The notes under the pieces: model-generated | Told to the model about the DNA's origin: nothing | Databases searched by the model: none | Seen by the model: the letters and a program-made list of their open reading frames with translations, nothing else | Position numbers and translations under genes: made by a program | NCBI GenBank assembly: GCA_009602735.1 | Contig: WELA01009453.1 | Location: 1-22,595, forward strand | DNA length: 22,595 nucleotides | Direction: 5' to 3' | DNA from: Mesotaenium endlicherianum | Lineage: Eukaryota > Streptophyta > Zygnematophyceae > Zygnematales > Mesotaeniaceae | Part shown: in pieces, positions 16,838 to 22,595 of the stretch | Numbering within the stretch: the first letter of the stretch is position 1 | How the letters are laid out: every line of letters begins with the position of its first letter

Positions 16838-19800
16838 ATCTCTCAATTAACGACAGCATTTAAGAAGCACTGTGCATCAACAACCTCTGCAATTCACTTC
16901 TGTACTCTGGATTGTGCATAGCAGACAAAGCTTCTCGAGAGGCTGTCATTGTTCAGCCGGGAGGCATTGGCAGCAACCGTCAATAACGTCAAAACATTTA
17001 TTTTCTTGCTTGCTCGAAGCTAAGGAGCGTTGCTCGTCTTTGTGCCCGGCAAGGGTCGGCGCCTGTCAGAGTGTAGGCAGAGACGGGAATATGCGCAATC
17101 GGCCACCTATTGCACTCATTTCGGAGCTCGACGAGAGGTGGTCTAGACTGACTAACGAACTCGTGACGCCATCAACCATTTTCCTGGGGACGTCCACGGG
17201 AGGTCGACGAGCATTTCTGCTCAATGGGTAATCATTGTAGAAGACGTTGCGGCCCTATTGCGCCGTCGCCGTGCTTCCCTAAAGCTTAGGAAGGGCGTTG
17301 CTGACAAAACGTACGGATTTGGGCAGCTCCCCATAAATATAGGGGGTGCGAAACAGCCTAGTGGGATAACATTCTTAATCTCAACAGCTCGGCTTGACTG
17401 CCGACAGTCGACTGTCAATATCTACACTACTCTCTGCTACTCTCCCCCTCTTAACAGGTAGTTGCCCTCAGCATTCGGGAGAGTTACCAATTTGGAAACA
17501 AAAGCGACTAAGGGAGAACTAAGTATGGAATAAAAGTTGCATAAACAAAACGTTGAATAGCTATTGATCGGAGCCAACCCTTCCCCCCCTTCCCCCCCTT
17601 CCGGGAAATTTTGACTTCTCGACGTCGTCGACTGTGCCCTGGTTGCCCCCCATATTCTTCACATTGGTCCACTCTGATACTCCGTGCACGAACTTTGTCA
17701 TAATTCACCAACTCGTAGGCACGACAACCATGGCATTCTTCAATTGTGTGAAGATCAACCATGGGTCCACCTAAAACCATCGCACAACCCTGCAATTTTC
17801 ATGTAGTTGATTTATTACAAGTCAAAATTGAAGGACATGAAAGCTTCCCAACGCGACCAATATCGCGTCATCTAGTTGATTACTTTGTGAGGTGTTTGGA
17901 CTTTAGTGAAATGTACCTTTTGGCCCTTAGCGCGAACCCTCGAGCCCACCCATCGCTCTAAGACACGCAATGGCCCTCTGAAAGGTTCCACACTGGCATT
18001 TTTGTGATGCCTTGCAACTTCCATCTCCCTATGAATTAGATCTACCAACCTACAACCCTCAGAAGCACTCACCACCACCTCTTTCGATGTGGGACACCCA
18101 CGTACGAAGCAAGCTTGTTGGTATGCAGAAGGCATAGGCAACACAAAGTCTACCTATATAGATGGTGAGATGTCAAATTGTTATGCTAGATCACCTGCTA
18201 ACACATGAAAAGTTTTGCACAAGTTGCAAGAGGATAGAACTTCGTCCTTTAATTTCAAAAAACTAGCGTGCATGATAGCAGAATTAATGCGGTAAAACTT
18301 GTTCGAGCATAACATATAAGTTTTGGTGATTTTAGCACCCCATTTCAAGTCTAATCTTTGCTACCTGCGACCCTCGCATCTTATAGGGATGATCGTATTC
18401 ACTGATGGTCCACGGGTCTTACACTCATTGCTCTATCGTCATATTACTGTAGTGAGTAGATGGTAACTCCATCACTGTGGCTAAGCGTTCAAATAGTTTT
18501 ACTTTCCATGCGCACCTGAGGGGGTGTCTTATCATGTTGTGAACTAGCACCTTAAGTTTTATAAAACTGACATACTGATGTCTTATGTCTTGGCACGTAG
18601 AGGTTCTTATCGGCAACAAAATGTGCATATAAGAGCTGCAGACTGTACACATGCAATCATTGTGTTTGCTATATGCCCACATATTGGCAAGACCATTTCC
18701 ATGCACTTGCTGCCAAGAATGGTCGAAGGACCTTTGAATGAGGGGCCACATAGTTCTTGACCTCTACAAGTGCCGAGCTTCGAGGATAGGTGCCTACAGC
18801 AGATGTGATAAAGCATATGAAAAGCTTGATTTAGAAGGAAATAGAAACTGCAAGCTAAAAGGAACACAAGTCAAAGACAACAGCCTAATGCGATACCCAG
18901 TCGGATAAAAACTCATACCACCCCTTGCAGGGGTCCTACGATAAAACCGTGCTGGTGCATGCTAGGAGGATGAAATTCACAATGTCAAATACACACAACG
19001 CTACCAAGCTGCAACTCAAGTGCACTCACCACAATATGAATGCCCTCGTGCATCACGAATGTTGCATCTACCTTGCCAAGCACAAATTCATGTGGGCAAA
19101 ATAACACGCCTGAAAGAGTGCCACACGTGGCATGTACTACGAGCACAAAAGGAAGTGCTACTAAGAACTGAGCAAGGCCACTATCGAGTCCACAATGCGT
19201 CAATGGCCCCAGAAGCATCTTCTTGGACATCCCAGATAGCCTTGTCCCGCAGCACCACCGCGCCCATACGCCTTCAAACACCTGCAACATCTCTCGCATC
19301 ACGGCACACCACCACGAAGCAAAGTAAGACGGTCTTCTCGATCATGCCATGGGCTCAAGTGATGGTGCAGGCCTTTAAGAGAGACCCTCTTAGACACAAA
19401 CTATCTCGTTTGAATGCTCATTGCAATTGCAAGTGGAAAGTAACAGTTGAGTAAGCCAAACTCCTCCCAATCTTTGCGTGTACACGTAACAAATATGGGC
19501 TTGCATTAACATATAACTTTCTCACCTTTCTTGTCAGGCATCCATTCCCCCCCCGTTGTGTGTATGTGCGTGTCAAATGCTTGTGTCTGCTTTTCATGCG
19601 CTCCTACCAAAATCACATGTCTATATTCGCATGAGCTTCAACCAGAGATCACAAGGGTTGCCCCTTGAAATCTTGGTGAGAATGACGTCTATTATGTCCC
19701 ATTCCCCCGAATCATCTCTATTGATCCTGCACCGTCTCCATCGCGCTTCTTCTCTCACCTAGTCAATGCTCTCACTCTGTTGTCACTCTTGCCACCTTCA

Positions 19801-20311
19801 TTCATGCTGAGGACCTGCTCTTGCAACAACATGAAACTCCCTAAAACTAATAATCTCAACTGCGAGCTATTCAACACCTGTTGCTGCAAGGAGGGTAGAG
19901 GGTGCATTACAGTCACACAGCAGCAGCCAGCTCATTGGATACCAAGGTGTCCTGCTGCTACCCTTTTCCAGCTACCACTTTGAGAAGGAGAGCAATAAAA
20001 ATGACATGATCGCCCCAGTTTCTCAAGCCGTGAGCGCCACACCAAGAGCAACACAAATTCCTCATGTCACATACCTTGTGTATGGGTGGTCATCATTAGC
20101 ACGATACCACTGGTTGTGGGCGACAACCTAACAGCCCGTGTAAGTACAGGAAAGAGCAGTCCCCACCTCGACTTGGATAGGGGAAGCCGCCCTGGCAAAG
20201 GCAGTATCGACTGGGCCCACAAGACACCCGTCACAAGAGCCACCACTGTCAGCTTAGGACTCAGACTCACTTCTCCATCAGCCATCGCGGGGACTGTCCG
20301 CAGAGCCCCTG
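16838..20311. other. Region without a supported gene
   Basis: Many short frames occur on both strands, none with a recognisable motif. A short frame from the ATG at 17091 (about 46 codons, ending at a G|GTAATC that could be a donor) is divergent from the transposase and is the best candidate for a small exon. Minus-strand frames at 17508-18144 and 18425-19302 have some protein-like stretches and may be old repeat remnants. C-rich simple sequence lies at 17583-17603 and 19547-19555. Confidence 0.45.
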
Positions 20312-20527
20312 TTAGAGGCTAAGAGCCCCATTTGTGGAACGGAAGGCACAACATCCACTGGGAATTTGGGGATGTGAAAAGCCCTTGGCAGCTTGGAGCT
20401 CTAGAGAATTACCACTAACTGTGGTGCAAGGGCCCCAGCAAGAGCGGACAGCGAGAGCGACAAAAAGTGCCACAAGGAGCAGGAACACAAAAAAAGTAGG
20501 CACCATACTTCGTGCGCGAGTCGGCAC
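20312..20527 (-). CDS. Small ORF with signal-peptide-like N-terminus
   Basis: 71 codons. A second Met (residue 8) opens MVPTFFVFLLLVALFVALAV, a strong hydrophobic core of the kind that targets the secretory pathway, followed by SCWGPC and a later GCC pair. It could be the first exon of another secreted Cys-rich protein on the same strand as the CBM14-like exons. A longer minus-strand frame (20401-20937) overlaps it, and only one of the two can be real. I recognise no family. Confidence 0.3.
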   Translation of the reverse strand: MPTRARSMVPTFFVFLLLVALFVALAVRSCWGPCTTVSGNSLELQAAKGFSHPQIPSGCCAFRSTNGALSL

Positions 20528-20937
20528 AGATCACAGTGCATTTTAGTATAGTCTACAAATTTAGACTCAATCCTATCTTTGTGAGGGGCCGCAAAATCTG
20601 CTCTCACAAACGAACCCCCGGCATGCTTGGCCCCACCAAACTGATCTAGGAAAAACCGGAGGTTGCATCCGCCAATCCCCTCATATGACGTAGCGTAAAA
20701 AAAGTTCGGGCCATGAAGCCAGCAATGGCTGACCGCCGCGGTGGGGCCTAAACAGACGCCCTGTCCCAGTGAGCCCCTGCGATAGGCCCGCTCCGATCTG
20801 CCATCTCTCCCACGTCTCTCCTGAGGGAGCAGCCGATTGTGGGCGGCCTCACTAAAAGCTCGTTTCAGACTCCGAGGGGAGATCAACGGAGGCAAACCTT
20901 CGCCATGGCCTCTCACAACAGCAGCCCAAGGACGCAC
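20401..20937 (-). CDS. Unrecognised minus-strand ORF
   Basis: 178 codons. The middle part is protein-like (HGPNFFYATSYEGIGGCNLR, AGGSFVRADFAAPHKDRI), whereas the first 60 residues are Arg/Gly-rich and the last 30 are Leu/Ser-rich and overlap the signal-peptide ORF in another frame. If real, the central piece may be a single exon of a spliced gene. There is no known motif, and confidence is low. Confidence 0.22.
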   Translation of the reverse strand: MRPWAAVVRGHGEGLPPLISPRSLKRAFSEAAHNRLLPQERRGRDGRSERAYRRGSLGQGVCLGPTAAVSHCWLHGPNFFYATSYEGIGGCNLRFFLDQFGGAKHAGGSFVRADFAAPHKDRIESKFVDYTKMHCDLCRLAHEVWCLLFLCSCSLWHFLSLSLSALAGALAPQLVVIL

Positions 20938-21323
20938 TACGTCAGGCTAATGCACTGCTGACGAAAGATGAGGGCCAGGCTTCAAAGCCCCTAGTCTGGA
21001 TAAGGTGGAACGCAGTCAGTCAGAGGGCACACCAGAGTGACGAGCAAGCTTGGGCATCACGAAGCCTTCGCAAGCGGAACACAAACGGGCCCACAGATTT
21101 CAATGGGTCTGCGAGATGCTGGCCACTGCAGAAGAAGAGGGGTTCCTGCTTCAAGCTAGAAAAAGTCAGAGTGGAAACAGTGTGGATCCTTGGGACAAGC
21201 ATTTGACACCAGAGTCTGTGGGCGAGCAACTTCATCACCTGGGCAAACAAGGGGGAACAAGCTCTGAGGCAAGGCCGTTGCCCTTGGGGCTCCGACGAGC
21301 GCGGAGAGAAGCGCATATCTTAC

Positions 21324-21503
21324 TGGCAGTTGGAAGGAGCGTAGTAATAACCGTCGGACGCTCGGTCGGAACAGCACCCGCGAGGCGCGGAGCACGTGGT
21401 CTGCTCCTTCAGCACGCAGGCTTGGGCGGTCTCGTCAAAGTAATCGCCAAAGTTGCACCTATATGTTGCTACTTCGTAGCCATCCTGGCACGAGCAGTAT
21501 CTC
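21324..21503 (-). CDS. CBM14-like chitin-binding exon 3 (internal)
   Basis: A 180-bp exon flanked by a good acceptor (tgcctcctgcag before 21503) and a donor (gtaagat from 21323), phase 2 at both ends. It encodes the second half of one module (YCSCQDGYEVATYRC, YFDETAQAC, TTC) and the first half of the next (RGCCSDRASDGYYYAPSNC). Joined to the preceding exon, it completes a CBM14-like (peritrophin-A type) six-cysteine pattern. The next exon downstream is not certain; a strong acceptor (cttcttctgcag) ends at 21126, but what follows lacks the expected cysteines. Confidence 0.65.
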
Positions 21504-21921
21504 CTGCAGGAGGCAGCAAGTAACCAAACCAATTTCATAGTTCAGGCCTAAGATTTCCATATTCCACAACACGCACACCACACCAACAATGCCTGGTAGC
21601 GCACGCTTTGATTCATGTTTGTCAGATGCTGCCTATCCCATGCTTTGCCTGGCTGGGAAATGAATAACAAAAAGCAAGACAGAGACAGGAGTGCTGAGCT
21701 AAACTTGCGACCGAACTCAGGCAGGCAGACGAGAGCCTCCACAAGAACCCAGTCACACTCTGAACTTTCACGCTTTCAATTGTGGCAGGAAGTAAGCCGG
21801 GGTCAAGGACCTGCCGACACCCAACGCACCTAGCGATAGGAGGAGTATATACTGAGCTGATTTTGCATGGAGATAGGGGCATGGTGACGGCAAAGGAAGA
21901 GCAATACAGAGTGTTGCATAC

Positions 21922-22107
21922 CCGCAGTCCGCGGGATCCCGATAGAGGGTTCTGGAGTCAGACTTTTCGAAGCAGCAGGGCCTGAGAGCTGGGCACAAAG
22001 AGTTTCCCGGGGGGATACATCCCCCTACATCGTTGTCATATATGAGACCTGTTCCACAGAACTGCCTAGACTCCGGCTTGCCGTTTACACAGTTTTGGCA
22101 AAAGTAC
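21922..22107 (-). CDS. CBM14-like chitin-binding exon 2 (internal)
   Basis: A 186-bp exon, phase 2 at both ends, with acceptor ttgcatacag before 22107 and donor GG|gtatgc at 21921. It encodes YFCQNCVNGK, FCGTGLIYDNDVGGC and PGNSLC, then CCFEKSDSRTLYRDPADC. The C-x-x-GLxYD-x-x-x-x-x-C spacing is typical of CBM14 domains, which bind chitin through disulfide-held folds outside the cell. Each intron cuts its module at the same place, right after the Cys that precedes the aromatic residue, so the exons are duplicated copies of one unit. Confidence 0.7.
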
Positions 22108-22387
22108 CTGTATGCAACCATTTACACGCATCAGGGACTGACACGCTGAGAGGCCTGGTTAGTTTCTGCCACCGAGCAAAAAAGGAGGACGTTGCCGGCG
22201 AGAATAACACGTACGTGCCAGGCTGCCACCTACTGGGAATCTGGAGCGTCATCTGCAAGCAATGCTTGGCAGCGAGGCAGGTTGCAAAAGCACTCCGAGA
22301 AAAACGAAGTCCCAGATCATGGTGGATTTGGAGCAAAGTTCAGAACTTCGTAGACACCAAAAGTGGGGAGCGAAGATGAGAGCACAC

Positions 22388-22595
22388 CCGCAAGACGTTG
22401 GATCCTGGGTGATGTTTCTTAAGACAGAGCCTCCCAAAGGCAGCCCCTTGCAACATTCGCTAGCCCCAGGAGGATAAAGGAACGGTGGGGAGGGAGAAGA
22501 AGCAGGTAGACTGGGAGGAGGCAATGTGGTGGGCGGAGAAGGCTGGGGCGAGGCAGGGGGCGAGGCCGGGGGCGGAGAGGGCGGGGGCGAGGCCG
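22388..22595 (-). CDS. Pro/Ser-rich linker and first CBM14-like half module (exon 1 of those seen, partial)
   Basis: This frame is open from the window edge to the donor GG|gtgtgc at 22387. Its first ~45 codons are almost only Pro, Ser and Ala (ASPPPSPPPASPPASPQPSP), a rod-like linker probably O-glycosylated, encoded by the GC-rich repeat at the window end. It then enters SECCKGLPLGG and ITQDPTSC, the first half of a CBM14-like module that continues in the exon at 22107. The start of the gene, including any signal peptide, lies to the right, outside the window. Confidence 0.6.
22527..22595. repeat. GC-rich imperfect tandem repeat
   Basis: Variants of ggggcgaggc and gggcggag alternate to the end of the window. 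Read on the minus strand, the repeat codes for the Ser-Pro-Pro/Ala linker, so it is a coding minisatellite likely to vary in copy number. Confidence 0.6.

Noticed and set aside
11096..17500. Terminal inverted repeats for a Harbinger element, including ggctgtttcgcaccccct (reverse complement near 17341-17360)
   Set aside because: It looks like a Harbinger-style end but I found no convincing partner on the left; the nearest, tgctgttttaaa at 11591, is too weak.
17508..17795. Minus-strand ORF of 95 codons
   Set aside because: It includes translation of a C-rich simple repeat (Gly/Lys run) and shows no family motif.
20086..20322. Plus-strand ORF of 78 codons
   Set aside because: It overlaps a minus-strand frame of similar length, and neither has a motif or start context that favours it.
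1..22595. tRNA, rRNA or CRISPR-like arrays
   Set aside because: I saw no cloverleaf-like sequence, conserved rRNA block or regularly spaced direct repeats by eye; weak RNA genes could be missed without a covariance search.

Overview
This is eukaryotic DNA rich in mobile elements. It holds two Ty3/gypsy chromoviruses, a PIF/Harbinger transposase, an intronless cytosine-C5 DNA methyltransferase and the spliced exons of a secreted chitin-binding-type protein. The host cannot be named from sequence alone. The chromodomain-bearing gypsy family and a Ser-Pro-Pro-rich linker fit a green alga or related protist. The chitin-binding (CBM14-like) exons would also fit an animal. GC content looks balanced, and the introns are short with GT..AG ends.

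1-11095: two copies of one Ty3/gypsy chromovirus in opposite orientation. Element A (+) enters the window inside its reverse transcriptase. It runs through RNase H, integrase and chromodomain (to 2711), carries an extra 561-codon ORF (3095-4780), then a purine-rich primer site and a 720-bp 3' LTR (4894-5613). Element B (-) has a 717-bp 5' LTR (10374-11090), a primer binding site, gag, protease and pol, and breaks off in its chromodomain exactly where A's LTR ends. The simplest reading is that A inserted into B. Both copies are broken by different stop codons.

11096-17500: a cluster of uninterrupted ORFs. There is an unrecognised coiled-coil ORF (-, 11598-12323), a stand-alone C5 DNA methyltransferase (+, 13251-14381), an unrecognised ORF overlapping its end in the +1 frame (+, 14218-14868), and a complete DDE transposase of the PIF/Harbinger type converging on them (-, 15326-16837). 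This could be a DNA transposon carrying its own methyltransferase, but I found no terminal inverted repeats to prove it.

17000-20300: no gene I can support.

20312-22595: minus-strand exons. Three (22388-22595, 21922-22107, 21324-21503) have matching phase-2 splice sites and, joined, give consecutive CBM14-like cysteine modules behind a Pro/Ser/Ala-rich linker. This looks like a host extracellular or cell-surface gene continuing past the right edge. A short ORF with a signal-peptide-like start lies at 20312-20527.
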